Assembly: GCA_016794365.1 (NCBI GenBank)
Contig: JAEUKB010000017.1
Span: 1-64,000 of the forward strand
Direction of reading: 5' to 3'
Length of the DNA stretch: 64,000 nucleotides
Source: Myxococcales bacterium
GTDB lineage: Bacteria > Myxococcota_A > Polyangia > Palsa-1104 > JAEUJZ01
Each line of letters begins with the position of its first letter. The stretch's first letter is position 1. Shown here piece after piece: positions 1-9,603 of the stretch. The position numbers and the translations under genes were made by a program. The notes below the pieces were generated by a model. It saw only the letters and a program-made list of their open reading frames with translations. It searched no databases and was not told the origin of the DNA.

Positions 1-146
1 ACGAAACCAACAGTTTGAGTAAAGAGCGTGGGGGCGACCGGAGAGCTTTTTTTCGGGCCGCCTGCGGAACGGAAAAAAGTCTCGCAGGGTAGCGGGGCCC
101 CTCGCGAAATGTACGGGTTTGGGAATGGACGGGGTTTAGGAGAAGT

Positions 147-176
147 GGGGTGGGGCGGGGGACACGCGGTGGGGGG
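147..176 (+). other. G-quadruplex-capable G-run cluster
   Basis: Four runs of four or more G lie at 147-150, 152-155, 157-161 and 171-176, with loops of 1, 1 and 9 bases. That fits the usual G3+N1-12 quadruplex pattern on the plus strand. The cluster sits about 90 bp upstream of the DUF2214 gene start, within a purine-rich stretch (1-267) where no convincing gene was found. Whether it folds or affects transcription is inference. Confidence 0.45.
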
Positions 177-267
177 CTCGGGCAAAGCGCTGCGGGGTTT
201 TGGGAAAAGGGGGTATCTTGGGGGCGGCGCTGCATGGAAGTGGCGTCGGTACTTGGAGGACTTCCCG

Positions 268-723
268 ATGGCTGTTGTGCTTGCGTACATTCACTACATC
301 TCGTTTGCGCTGGCGATGGCGCTGCTCGTGCAGGAGTGGTCCCTGCTCAAAGACGTGCCGCAGAAGCCGGGCCTTTTGCGGCGGCTGTCGGTGGTCGATG
401 GGCTGTATGGGCTGGCGGCGCTGGGCTCGCTGGGGAGCGGTCTTTTGCGGGCGTCGCTGACGGAAAAAGGCTGGGGCTACTACCTGCACAATGGCTTTTT
501 CCACGGCAAGCTGACGCTGTTTGTGCTGGCGGCGCTTTTGTCGCTGTACCCGACGATTTACTTTGTGCGAAAGCGCAAGACGGCGGATGACGCGCAGCTC
601 GAGGCGGCGGACCTGGCGACGCTCAAGCGAATCAAGCGCTGTCTGCTCATTGAAATGCACCTGTACGCGCTGATTCCGCTGTTGGCGACGCTGATGGCTC
701 GCGGCTACGGCTTCACGAAGTAG
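268..723 (+). CDS. DUF2214 family integral membrane protein
   Basis: 151 residues with about four hydrophobic segments, beginning MAVVLAYIHYISFALAMA and ending after a basic loop (FVRKRKTADD) and a final hydrophobic stretch. The pattern and size match DUF2214, a family of small inner-membrane proteins of unknown function that are typically about 150 residues. The ATG at 268 was chosen because GGAGGA lies at 255-260, 7 nt upstream. An in-frame extension towards position 28 is Gly/Arg-rich and does not look like protein. The gene is alone; the next gene on the same strand begins about 95 bp later. Confidence 0.75.
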   Translation: MAVVLAYIHYISFALAMALLVQEWSLLKDVPQKPGLLRRLSVVDGLYGLAALGSLGSGLLRASLTEKGWGYYLHNGFFHGKLTLFVLAALLSLYPTIYFVRKRKTADDAQLEAADLATLKRIKRCLLIEMHLYALIPLLATLMARGYGFTK

Positions 724-725
724 CG

Positions 726-753
726 CGGCGGGCGCGGGGCGGCGGGCGCGGGG
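726..753. repeat. 14-bp GC-only tandem duplication
   Basis: The unit CGGCGGGCGCGGGG occurs twice back to back (726-739 and 740-753), followed by a degenerate third copy to about 767. It lies directly after the DUF2214 stop codon. No hairpin with a T-run is present, so it is not an obvious intrinsic terminator. Confidence 0.7.
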
Positions 754-817
754 CGGGGGCGGGCGCGACTTCGGGCGGGTAGGGGTCGTGGTACGATCGC
801 GCTCCGAGGGGGAGAGC

Positions 818-2032
818 ATGAAGCCAATCCACGCACTGGTTGCCTTGTGCGCGCTGCCGTATCTGACCTGCGGCACCGACAACGTAGACAACAGCACCGA
901 GATCCCAGCGTCCTGTACGGACGGCATCCAAAACGCGGCAGAGAGCGACATCGACTGCGGCGGCAGCTGCACAGCCTGCACGGACGGCAAGCGCTGCACG
1001 GACGCGGCAAGCTGTCAGTCGAAGGTCTGTCAAAGCGGGCTGTGCCAAGCGCCGATCTGCTCGGACGGCGTCAAAAACGGCAGCGAGATCGATACCGACT
1101 GCGGCGGAAGCTGCGGGCTGTGTGACAGCGGCCAAGCCTGTACCGATTCGGCGCAGTGCAAGTCGGGGGTCTGCAAAAACGGCGCGTGCCAGATGCCGAC
1201 CTGCACGGACGGGGTGAAAAACGGCAGCGAGCTGGACACCGACTGCGGCGGAAGCTGTGGCAAGTGCGGCTTCGGCAAGACGTGTACCGGCAACGCGGAC
1301 TGTCAAAACGGCGTGTGCGGCGCGGGCAGCGTGTGTCGGGCTCCGATAAGCTGCGCCGAGCTGCTGACAGCTCAGCCGGGCACCACAAGCGGCATCTATC
1401 GCATCGATCCCGATGGCGCAGGCACGGGCAAAGCGGACTTCGCGGTGCAGTGCGACATGACGATCGATGGCGGCGGCTGGACGCGCTTTAACTGGGTCAA
1501 GGCAGCGTATCCGGTCGGGCAAGATCCGCTGGGGCAGACGCTGGATCAGTGCGATCCCAGCGCCACGATCTGTAGCGCGAAGATTCCCGATGGCAGCACG
1601 GTGACGGGGCTGCTCGTCAAGGATGTGTCATCGAGTCCCAACCAGTACGCGGCGTGGAAGTTCAACGCGGGCAACAGCACGAGCAACGCGGTGCTGGGGG
1701 CGCTGCTCAGCAAGACGACGGTGTGTCTGGCGGGAACGGGGGCGGTGTGGGCTCCATACATCAATACGGGGACGCGCCAGTACTGCGGCAGCGGCACCGA
1801 AGGCGGCTGCAAAGCGTTCTTCTATACAAACGGCGTCTGCAACGGCAAGAGCAACCAGGCCTGGGGCATGGAGCTAGACGGCGACACGGGCTGCGCGGCG
1901 GCGGCGTTTAAGGAAGGGTCCACGGGGCCGGGCTGTCCGCAGGCGACTCCGATGAGCGGGGCGGCGGACGACTTCGGCTTTTTGACCTACTACGAATACA
2001 AGTCGGTCTTCGGCGAGCTGTACTACCGCTAA
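818..2032 (+). CDS. Cys-rich-repeat lipoprotein with fibrinogen-like C-terminal domain
   Basis: 404 residues from the ATG at 818, which has a GAGGGGGA ribosome-binding site at 806-813. A short signal peptide ends in a lipobox (YLTC), so an outer-surface lipoprotein is expected. Three tandem modules of about 45 residues follow, each with the pattern C-x-DG-x2-N-x2-E-x-D-x-DCGG-x-C-x2-C and then a C-x-S/N-x-VC tail. This is the cysteine-rich repeat common in myxobacterial secreted proteins. The C-terminal ~230 residues begin SGIYRIDPDG and carry VQCDMTIDGGGWT, the hallmark of fibrinogen-related domains. A cell-surface binding or adhesion role is plausible but unproven. The gene stands alone and converges on the kinase gene at 2143. 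Confidence 0.8.
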   Translation: MKPIHALVALCALPYLTCGTDNVDNSTEIPASCTDGIQNAAESDIDCGGSCTACTDGKRCTDAASCQSKVCQSGLCQAPICSDGVKNGSEIDTDCGGSCGLCDSGQACTDSAQCKSGVCKNGACQMPTCTDGVKNGSELDTDCGGSCGKCGFGKTCTGNADCQNGVCGAGSVCRAPISCAELLTAQPGTTSGIYRIDPDGAGTGKADFAVQCDMTIDGGGWTRFNWVKAAYPVGQDPLGQTLDQCDPSATICSAKIPDGSTVTGLLVKDVSSSPNQYAAWKFNAGNSTSNAVLGALLSKTTVCLAGTGAVWAPYINTGTRQYCGSGTEGGCKAFFYTNGVCNGKSNQAWGMELDGDTGCAAAAFKEGSTGPGCPQATPMSGAADDFGFLTYYEYKSVFGELYYR

Positions 2033-2142
2033 CCGTCGCAAGCCGTCGTCCTCGATGGCAAAGAGGCGGCCCCGCACGGACGCACGTACGTGAGGACCAC
2101 CGATGCAAAAAGCAGGGTCCGCAGTAGGTTTTGCTTGGCGTT

Positions 2143-5100
2143 CTAAAAGAGGAGCTTTCGCTGGGGGCGGTGGCGCTGCAAAAAGGCGGCGCGCAGACCG
2201 GGCTGGGACAGGCTGGCGAGTCGCTGCTGGAGGTGTCGATCGAGCGTCTGCTGGGCGGCTTGGGCGGCTTGGCTGTCGGGGCTCTGCGCCAGAAGTTCGG
2301 CGAACAATAGGCGCAGCGGCAGCTCACTTGCGCACGGACCGCCCAGGGAATCGAGCTGGGTGATGCCTTCGCGGACAAGGGTCAGGGCTTCGCGCTGCCG
2401 GTGGGTCGCAGCAAGGACGCGGCCCAGCGCAACATAGCCAATGGGCGCACTGGCGCGCTGGGGTCGCAGTGCATCGAGCGCTTTGCGGGCAAAGTCCTCT
2501 GCGAGGGCAACGCGCTGCGTACGCAGTGACAGCGCGGACAGCGCGGCGAGGGCCAGTCCAGCGTAGAGAGTCTGGCTGGTGCTGCTTGACAAGATTCGCT
2601 TCGCCATCGCTTCGGCTTCGCGGTGGGCTTGGGGGTGATCGCGCTCGGCCAGCAGCAGCGCAAATTGGGCGGCAATCCAGGTCTCGGTAATGGGCTCGCC
2701 AAGCTGCTCGGCGGTCTTTTGGCCTTCGCGAAACCAGCGCTCTGCTTCAGCAAACTGACCGATGCGGGCCAGATGAATCCCCAAGTCACTGTGGGCGATG
2801 GCTGCCATGCGTCGGTTGCCGATGCGGACAAAGGCATCAATGGCGACTTGGAACGCGGTGACGGTGACTTCCAGGTTGGACGACAGGGCGGCATCAAAGC
2901 GCGCTCTGCCAAAGGAGAGCCAGGCTTGGGCAAACAGATCGCTGCCATCGACCTGCGCGGCCAGCTGCTGCTGCTGGGAAAGGAGCTTCTGCGCGAGGGC
3001 TCGCTCGCCGATGGTGGACAAGATGGTGATGACAACCGACAAGGTCTTTAGAAACGGGTTGCGCAGCTGGTCAGAGATCTGAACGCTTCCCGACAGGCTG
3101 GCCAGCTCGGACACGGTGCGGACACGGCCCAGCGCAGCGGCACAGGTGATGGCGGTGGACAGTGCGCACTGCCACAGCTGGCTGCCTTTGGGCAAGCTGT
3201 CGAGCGCGCTCATCGCGGCGGGATAGGCACTGACCAGCTCATTGCGCCAAAACCACGACGCCGACTGGAGCGACAAAAACGCGCCACGCTGCTCTGGATC
3301 GGACGCGCACTCTAGGCCGTGGGATGCGCAGCGCAGGACATGATCGAGGTTGGCTTCCTCAAAAGCTTTCTCTGCGGCACGTAGGTAGTGCGCCGCTGCC
3401 CGCTCGCGTTCGCCGCCGCGCTGATAGTGTTCCCCGAGCACCGCACCATCTTGTCCACCGACGCTTTCCAAATAGCGCGCGGCATCGTGGTGGGCGACCT
3501 GACGTGCTTCGGTGGTGAACATCTCATAGGCAGCTTGGCGGAGCAGATCGTGACGGAAGCGGAACTCTGCTTCGCTGCTTAAGCGGCTCTGGCGATGTCG
3601 ATCGATAAGCTCTGCTTCTTGTAGGCGATGCAGGATCTCGATGGTCTGATCGAGCGTCCGGTCCCGACCACAGACTTGCCAGATGCCGCTGGGCCAAAAG
3701 GTATCGCCGAGCACGCTGGCCGCACGGAGCACCCGACGCTGATCGATCGGAAGCTTCATGATGCGCGCTTGCAGCACGGCCAAGATGGTGTCGGGAAGCT
3801 CGTCTCCCTTGCCATCTACGATGGCGCGCAGCAGCTCTTCCAAAAACAGCGTGTTGCCCGCCGCGCGCTCGATGATGCGTGACACGGTGGCAGCGGTCAG
3901 TCGCGCGCCCAGGACTTGATGCACCAGCAGCTCACTGGCTTTTTTCGACAGCGGTCCCAGGCGCAGCATCTGACGCGCGCGCTCGGCCCAGATCTTGGGA
4001 AACAGCTCTTCGACTTCGGGTCGCGCCAGGGCCAAGACCAAGATCGGCTGACTGGCCAGCGAGCGCAGCGCACAGTCCACGAGCTTGCAAGTCAAGGAGT
4101 CGCCAAAGTGCAGATCTTCGAGCAGAAGCAGCACGGTATAGCGCTTGGTCAGAAGCTGAAGCAGCCTGACAAACGCTTGCTCGATGAGATCGGTCATCAC
4201 GCGCGGGTCCAGCCGAGCGTTGTGAAGGAGCAGCGTGGACGGAACCGGAACCTTGCACAGCTCTGCCAAAAACGGCAGCAGATCGTGATGATCTTCCGTC
4301 GGTGCGTGCAGTCGCAGCGCAGAATGAATCTTCCGGCGGGAAAGCGCTTCGTCATCGCTGTCTTGCAGGCCGAAAAAGCCGCGCAGCGCTTGGGTGATGA
4401 GGCCGTAGGACACGCCCGCGCTCATCGGATCGCCGCGTCCAGACAGGATCATGACCTCGGGGCGTGTGCTCTGAACGCGACGGACGAACTCGTGACGAAG
4501 GCGTGACTTGCCCATTCCGGGGGGCGCAATCACCAGCAGCGCAGACGCGACTCCGTTTTCGTGACAGTCCACGATCATGGACTCTAAAAGCTGAAGCTCG
4601 CGCTCACGACCGACGCACGCAGTGGGCACGCCGAGCAGCCTGCGGGTCTGGTCAGTTTGCAGCTCTGCGCGTCGCGACACCAGACAGACAGACGAGCCCA
4701 TCGGCACAATGGAAAAGTATTCATCGACAAGCCGCGCGGTGGTGTCGTCAATGAAGGCGGCGGGCTCTAGCGGCTGGGTCGTCAGCTTGCGGGCCGCGAG
4801 GAGCATGTCGGAGATGCGCGAGACGACCGTGCCCACGACTTCTCCGGCGGACAGCTCGGCTTGACCGCTGGCGATTCCGACCAGGCAGTCCGGACAGTGA
4901 CGCGCCAGGAGCAGCGCACAGCGAACGGCGTGGGTGGCTTGCTCGGTGGGCTCTCCCTGCTTGGCAAAGTGCGCAATCAGCGAGCCGTCGATCATGCGCT
5001 TCACTGGCAGACCCAGCTCGGTCAGGTGCTGCATCCGAAGCTCGGGATCAACGACGGGCGCGGACGAAGCGGAAGGGAGCACTCTTGGCTGCGCCATCAC

Positions 5101-6015
5101 CAAGCTGATAAAGAGCTGCTCTTCACTGCGCGGATGCGGACTCGCGAAGGTGGACTCTTGCGTAAGGTAGGGAATTCCCTCGCGCCACTCGGTGATCGAT
5201 TCGAGATCGGACAGAAGCGCGGTGGCACTGGCAATGCGCTGCGCGACATCTTTGTGAAGCATCCGTTCAAGCAGCAAGCTGAGCGGAGCCGGAACCTGCG
5301 GCAGCGCAAAGCGAAACGCGGGCAGATCTTCGAACAGGATCTTGGCGAGGATCGCAGCAACGTGCTCATGCTGAAACGGCGGTGAGCCGGTGAGACACTC
5401 AAAGGCGACGCAGCCCAGGCTAAAGATGTCGGAGCTGGGACCGATGTCATGATCGCCGCGCACCTGCTCGGGAGACATGTATTCCGGTGTCCCAATCACG
5501 GCGCCGGTCTCGGTCAGGCTCTGGCTGCTGTACATGTGGCGCGTCAGTCCAAAGTCAATCAAGGTCACGCCATCGAGCTGTCCGCCGCGCAGAAACAGGT
5601 TTCCGGGCTTGATGTCGCGATGCAGGACATGTGCGCGATGAGCGACCGACAGAGCAGAGCCCACCCGATGGAGAAGCAGGAACAGCTCATTGCAAGACAG
5701 CGGCTGCCGGGCAATCCGAACGGTGAGATCTTCGCCATCGAGCCAGTCCATGGCCAGGTAGGCACCGCCGTGATCTCCGATTCCGTGTGCGACATAAGAC
5801 ACGATGCCAGGATGGTGTAGCTCGGACAGGGTCTGCGCTTCGAGAAGGAGCCGCTGCACAAACTGGGTGGATGCGTTTTCACGCAGCACCTTGAGCGCAA
5901 CCAGCTTGCCGGTCTGGATGTCGCGCGCTCGATAGATCTGTCCCATCCCTCCTGACTGGGCGTGCTGTTCGATCAGGAATCGACCGACAAAAAGAGTTCC
6001 TGCACTGATGGGCAA
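2143..6015 (-). CDS. Giant Ser/Thr protein kinase with degenerate cyclase-like, AAA ATPase and TPR regions
   Basis: 1290 residues. The first ~275 form a Hanks-type kinase: Gly-rich loop GGMGQIY, catalytic Lys in VALKVL, HRDIKPGN catalytic loop, DFG, and the APE-equivalent GTPEYMSPEQ. Residues ~300-455 resemble a class III nucleotide-cyclase domain without metal-binding aspartates. A STAND/AAA-type ATPase follows with Walker A APPGMGKS and Walker B VLLLLEDLHFGD. The last ~450 residues are helical, TPR-like repeats. The architecture matches the PknK-like kinases abundant in myxobacteria, which are cytoplasmic signal integrators. The start is TTG at 6015 with GGAG about 10 nt upstream; no nearby in-frame ATG fits the kinase N-terminus. 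The target is unknown. Confidence 0.88.
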   Translation of the reverse strand: MPISAGTLFVGRFLIEQHAQSGGMGQIYRARDIQTGKLVALKVLRENASTQFVQRLLLEAQTLSELHHPGIVSYVAHGIGDHGGAYLAMDWLDGEDLTVRIARQPLSCNELFLLLHRVGSALSVAHRAHVLHRDIKPGNLFLRGGQLDGVTLIDFGLTRHMYSSQSLTETGAVIGTPEYMSPEQVRGDHDIGPSSDIFSLGCVAFECLTGSPPFQHEHVAAILAKILFEDLPAFRFALPQVPAPLSLLLERMLHKDVAQRIASATALLSDLESITEWREGIPYLTQESTFASPHPRSEEQLFISLVMAQPRVLPSASSAPVVDPELRMQHLTELGLPVKRMIDGSLIAHFAKQGEPTEQATHAVRCALLLARHCPDCLVGIASGQAELSAGEVVGTVVSRISDMLLAARKLTTQPLEPAAFIDDTTARLVDEYFSIVPMGSSVCLVSRRAELQTDQTRRLLGVPTACVGRERELQLLESMIVDCHENGVASALLVIAPPGMGKSRLRHEFVRRVQSTRPEVMILSGRGDPMSAGVSYGLITQALRGFFGLQDSDDEALSRRKIHSALRLHAPTEDHHDLLPFLAELCKVPVPSTLLLHNARLDPRVMTDLIEQAFVRLLQLLTKRYTVLLLLEDLHFGDSLTCKLVDCALRSLASQPILVLALARPEVEELFPKIWAERARQMLRLGPLSKKASELLVHQVLGARLTAATVSRIIERAAGNTLFLEELLRAIVDGKGDELPDTILAVLQARIMKLPIDQRRVLRAASVLGDTFWPSGIWQVCGRDRTLDQTIEILHRLQEAELIDRHRQSRLSSEAEFRFRHDLLRQAAYEMFTTEARQVAHHDAARYLESVGGQDGAVLGEHYQRGGERERAAAHYLRAAEKAFEEANLDHVLRCASHGLECASDPEQRGAFLSLQSASWFWRNELVSAYPAAMSALDSLPKGSQLWQCALSTAITCAAALGRVRTVSELASLSGSVQISDQLRNPFLKTLSVVITILSTIGERALAQKLLSQQQQLAAQVDGSDLFAQAWLSFGRARFDAALSSNLEVTVTAFQVAIDAFVRIGNRRMAAIAHSDLGIHLARIGQFAEAERWFREGQKTAEQLGEPITETWIAAQFALLLAERDHPQAHREAEAMAKRILSSSTSQTLYAGLALAALSALSLRTQRVALAEDFARKALDALRPQRASAPIGYVALGRVLAATHRQREALTLVREGITQLDSLGGPCASELPLRLLFAELLAQSPDSQAAQAAQQTLDRHLQQRLASLSQPGLRAAFLQRHRPQRKLLF

Positions 6016-6180
6016 GCACTGGCTCCGACGAGCGATTACAAGGGAGTCCTCAGTGCATCATTTTATCGAGGAACGGGCGGTGGGGTCACGACAATTTCGC
6101 CCAGTCAGCCCATCGCGTGCAGGCACAGCGCGCGCGGCGGGCAGTCGGAGCAGATGACAGGGTAGGGAATGCGCGGCGTC

Positions 6181-7746
6181 TTACACCGGAGTCACTGCGC
6201 GCTTGCGCGGATAGGTTGGAACACGCTTGTTTTCAGCGACGTTGAAGCGGTGAATCAGCTCTGTACGGAGCTTGTCTGCTTCGATGATCGCATCAATGTG
6301 CAGATCGGACGCCAGCTTGTAGATGTCGATGTCTTGCCGATACTCCGCGCGAAGCTGTTCGATGTAGGCAGCGCGCTCTGCTTCGGGCTTTTCCTGGATC
6401 TTGTTGAAGTAGACCGCGTTCACGGCTGCTTCTGGACCCATGACGGCGATCGAGGACTGTGGCAGTGCAATCGTCGCATCAGGAGCAAAGCCAGGACCGC
6501 ACATCGCATACAGACCGGCTCCGTAGGCTTTGCGCAGCACCACGCAGATCTTGGGAACCGTGGCATCGGCCACCGCAGAGATCATCTTGGCACCGTGGCG
6601 AATGATTCCCTGACGCTCGACGGCGGTTCCGATCATAAAGCCGGGCACATCGGCCAAAAACAGCAGCGGAATGTCGAAGGCATCACACAGCCAGACAAAG
6701 CGTGCGGCCTTGTCTGCGGAATCGACAAACAGGACGCCTCCTTTGTGCTTGGGCTGGGACGCGATGATGCCGATGGTCCGGCCCGAAAGCCGAGCGAAGC
6801 CGGTGACCAGCTCTTTGGCGAACATCTTTTTGATCTCGAAGAAGCTGCCTTGATCGACGAGCGCTTCGATGACCTGCAAGATGTCGCACGACTGGTTGTG
6901 GTTCTTGGGAAGGATGTCATCAATGCGACGCGCATCCGGCTTGGGAGTCCGTGACGCCGAAGCAGGAGGAACCGGAATCGGGCCCCCGGCACACGACGGA
7001 AGATAGGACAGATAGTCGCGACACTTGGTAAGGACTTCCTGTTCGGTCTTGGCAAGCAGATCGCCGCAGCCAGAGACCTCGCAGTGCATGCGTGCGCCAC
7101 CCATGTCTTCGAGCGTGGTCTTTTCGCCGATGACCATCTCGGCCATGCGCGGAGAGCCCAGGTACATGCTGGCATTGCCGCTGACCATGAAGACGACATC
7201 ACAGAACGCGGGAATGTACGCGCCACCGGCGGCAGACGGACCAAAGAGCAGACAGATCTGCGGAATCGATCCAGAGAGCTGCACTTGGTTGTTGAAGATC
7301 TTTCCGGCGTGGCGACGACCGGGGAACATGTCGATCTGATCGGTGATGCGGGCTCCGGCGCTGTCTACCAAGTAGATGAGCGGAATCCGCAGACGCCCGG
7401 CAGTTTCCTGAATGCGGATGATCTTTTCGACGGTGCGCGCGCCCCAGGAACCGGCCTTGATGGTGGAATCGTTGGCCATCACCGCAACGGGACGACCATG
7501 GATGCGACCAATTCCGGTGACGACACCATCGGCAGCCAGATCGTGCGCTTGGTTGTTGGCGAGCAGTCCGTCTTCCACAAACTCGGCGTGCTCATCGAAC
7601 AGAAGTCGCAGTCGCTCGCGACAGAACAGCTTTCCTTCAGCTGCGTTTTTTTCGTGATACTTGTGCGCTCCGCCTTGCTGGGCTTTGGCCTGCGCGGCAT
7701 GGAGTCGCTCGACGGGATCGGCTGGAACGGAAGGATGCGTAGACAT
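6181..7746 (-). CDS. Acyl-CoA carboxylase carboxyltransferase (beta) subunit
   Basis: 521 residues, the usual length for biotin-dependent acyl-CoA carboxylase beta subunits. Both crotonase-fold halves are visible. The N half has VDSAGARITDQ and the oxyanion-hole stretch GPSAAGGAY; the C half has LADVPGFMIGTAVERQGIIRHGAK and AYGAGLYAMCGPGF. It transfers carboxyl from carboxybiotin to an acyl-CoA (propionyl-, methylcrotonyl- or similar); the substrate cannot be fixed from sequence. No biotin carboxylase or biotin carrier gene lies nearby, so the partner must be encoded elsewhere. It follows the GT87-like gene by 24 nt, so co-transcription is possible. Confidence 0.92.
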   Translation of the reverse strand: MSTHPSVPADPVERLHAAQAKAQQGGAHKYHEKNAAEGKLFCRERLRLLFDEHAEFVEDGLLANNQAHDLAADGVVTGIGRIHGRPVAVMANDSTIKAGSWGARTVEKIIRIQETAGRLRIPLIYLVDSAGARITDQIDMFPGRRHAGKIFNNQVQLSGSIPQICLLFGPSAAGGAYIPAFCDVVFMVSGNASMYLGSPRMAEMVIGEKTTLEDMGGARMHCEVSGCGDLLAKTEQEVLTKCRDYLSYLPSCAGGPIPVPPASASRTPKPDARRIDDILPKNHNQSCDILQVIEALVDQGSFFEIKKMFAKELVTGFARLSGRTIGIIASQPKHKGGVLFVDSADKAARFVWLCDAFDIPLLFLADVPGFMIGTAVERQGIIRHGAKMISAVADATVPKICVVLRKAYGAGLYAMCGPGFAPDATIALPQSSIAVMGPEAAVNAVYFNKIQEKPEAERAAYIEQLRAEYRQDIDIYKLASDLHIDAIIEADKLRTELIHRFNVAENKRVPTYPRKRAVTPV

Positions 7747-7770
7747 GGACCGGCATGATACACGAAGTGG

Positions 7771-9516
7771 CTACTCGATGCGGTCATGACAGCGCGCACG
7801 CCAGCACAAGCCGGTCTGATCGGCGGCGCTGGGAAACGCATGATCGAGCTGACAACGGACGCTACGCTGACCTCGCTGGGACAGCCGATCCACGAGGCTC
7901 TGCTCGGTTGGGAAGGCTGTCCGATCCGCACACAGACAGCGCTGATCCTGATGACAGAGCGGCCAGATGCAGTGCTCTGCTTCACACAGATAGAGCTGCT
8001 CGGTTGGCCTTGCGATCCAGGCTCCTTCGTCGAGAATCGGCTTTCCCATCGCTTGCTTTTGCCGTCCCACCGTGTCTTTGCGCGGACAGAGTTGTAGGTC
8101 AAAGACAAGGTGCGCAACATACAAGATGGACGCAGTCAGTCCCAAGATCCCAAGCGCCCGCACAAGCTGACTGAAGAGCGAAGGGAGTCGCTGCGGAGTC
8201 TGCTCAGCTTCCGTCGGAGACACGCAGAGCGCAGCCCACAATAGGATCGCAGAAGCAAAGAAGTAGTAGTTGATAAACGCTTGGGGCGCGAACAGAAACG
8301 ACGCGACAAGAGACAGCGCAGATGCGATCAAAAATGCGCTCAATCGATCCGTGCGTGTTCGCAGCAGCAGCGCGCTGGCCAGACCGGATCCAAGCTGAAC
8401 ACAGAGCGCGGTCTTGACGCCCATTTGATAGCCGGTGAGATCGTAACAGAGCGCAGCCACCGATAGAGAATCGGGACGGAATCCCAGGCTCTGCACAAAG
8501 AACAGAAAGCCGTGATACAGGGTCGCAGAAAAGTTGGAGACCAGCAGCGGAGACAGTGCCAAAAGCCCGAGCAGCGCGCTCCACAAGAGAGCCGAAAGCG
8601 GTGGTGTTAGCAAGATCAGATACAGCAGAACCGGCACCGCAACATACTGTTTGAGAAGCGGCAGCGCGCACAGAATCATCGTCGGTAGCGTGCCTCTTTT
8701 TCCGCAGACATACAGATACACAAACAGCGACAGCAGCAAGATCAGATAGGGCTCTAGCCAGCCATAGATAAGCAGTCGTTCTAGGCGCGGATGCAGCAGC
8801 GCGGCCATGGTCAAAAAGTCGATTCGGGAAGAAGCAACAGAGCGCCTTTTTCCAACTGCGCGAAACAGAATCAGCGACGCAGCGAGTGCAGCCAAGAGTC
8901 CGTAGCGATAGTCTCCAAACAGAACCTTGGCCGGAATCGATAGGAGCAAGTTCAGGGGTGCGTATGCATAGTATTTCTGGTGTCCAAACGCGATGCCGCC
9001 CGCGTAGATGTCATCGATTTGCGTGGTGTAAGGATTCTTTCCTTGCAGCAAGATCTCGACGGCGCGCTGCTGAAGATGCCAGACATCAATCGATGGATGC
9101 GACACCACACGCAGTCCCCACAGAGCGAGCGCAAGCTTGAGGAGTCCCGTCATCACAAGCACGATCCGACGCCTGCGCGGGTTTCCTGATTCCAAGAGCG
9201 CAACCAGCAGCAGACACGGAGCCGCCGCCGCGCGACACGCGAAGACATAGACGGTATCAGCGGTCTCGGCAGGAACATTGGCGCACAACAGCACAGCCAG
9301 TCCAGACAGACACATGCGCTGAAGGTGACGCTGGCACAGCACGCGCGGCCACAGCACAGCGAGCCACAGGACAAGCAAGCTGGCGACGATCACAGCGACA
9401 ATCGCCGGGTGATAATTTACGCCCGAGGCCAGGCCAATCGCCAACAGCAGATAGGAATCGATCAGGAACTGGCTCCTGTGATCCTTGTGCGAGGCTGACT
9501 CGTGGTTCATTCGCAT
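7771..9516 (-). CDS. GT87/DUF2029-like polytopic membrane glycosyltransferase candidate
   Basis: 581 residues, very hydrophobic, with about 11-13 membrane segments. The motif PSIDVWHLQQRAVEILLQGK followed by NPY matches the catalytic-loop Asp and the 'GxNPY' of GT87/DUF2029 mannosyltransferase-like proteins, which use polyprenyl-phosphate sugars on the periplasmic side. The ATG at 9516 (or 9510) was chosen because upstream in-frame sequence is basic and antisense to the DUF1295 gene. The last ~100 residues, after the final membrane helix, are unusual: hydrophilic, with about nine cysteines. Substrate and acceptor are unknown. Confidence 0.65.
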   Translation of the reverse strand: MRMNHESASHKDHRSQFLIDSYLLLAIGLASGVNYHPAIVAVIVASLLVLWLAVLWPRVLCQRHLQRMCLSGLAVLLCANVPAETADTVYVFACRAAAAPCLLLVALLESGNPRRRRIVLVMTGLLKLALALWGLRVVSHPSIDVWHLQQRAVEILLQGKNPYTTQIDDIYAGGIAFGHQKYYAYAPLNLLLSIPAKVLFGDYRYGLLAALAASLILFRAVGKRRSVASSRIDFLTMAALLHPRLERLLIYGWLEPYLILLLSLFVYLYVCGKRGTLPTMILCALPLLKQYVAVPVLLYLILLTPPLSALLWSALLGLLALSPLLVSNFSATLYHGFLFFVQSLGFRPDSLSVAALCYDLTGYQMGVKTALCVQLGSGLASALLLRTRTDRLSAFLIASALSLVASFLFAPQAFINYYFFASAILLWAALCVSPTEAEQTPQRLPSLFSQLVRALGILGLTASILYVAHLVFDLQLCPRKDTVGRQKQAMGKPILDEGAWIARPTEQLYLCEAEHCIWPLCHQDQRCLCADRTAFPTEQSLVDRLSQRGQRSVRCQLDHAFPSAADQTGLCWRARCHDRIE

Positions 9517-9603
9517 CTTGTGCGCTGTGAAGTAGCACTTGCAGAGGCCTTTGGCCAAGCGACTAACGCGCTTGTTACGGCGCAAGCATCGTAGACTTGT
9601 GCC

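Noticed and set aside
136..999. Long minus-strand open frame across the first kilobase
   Set aside because: Arg/Gln/Pro-rich with no motifs; it is the antisense of two well-supported plus-strand genes (268-723 and 818-2032).
2033..2142. Terminator between the convergent lipoprotein and kinase genes
   Set aside because: No stem with a T-run was found in the 110-bp gap on either strand.
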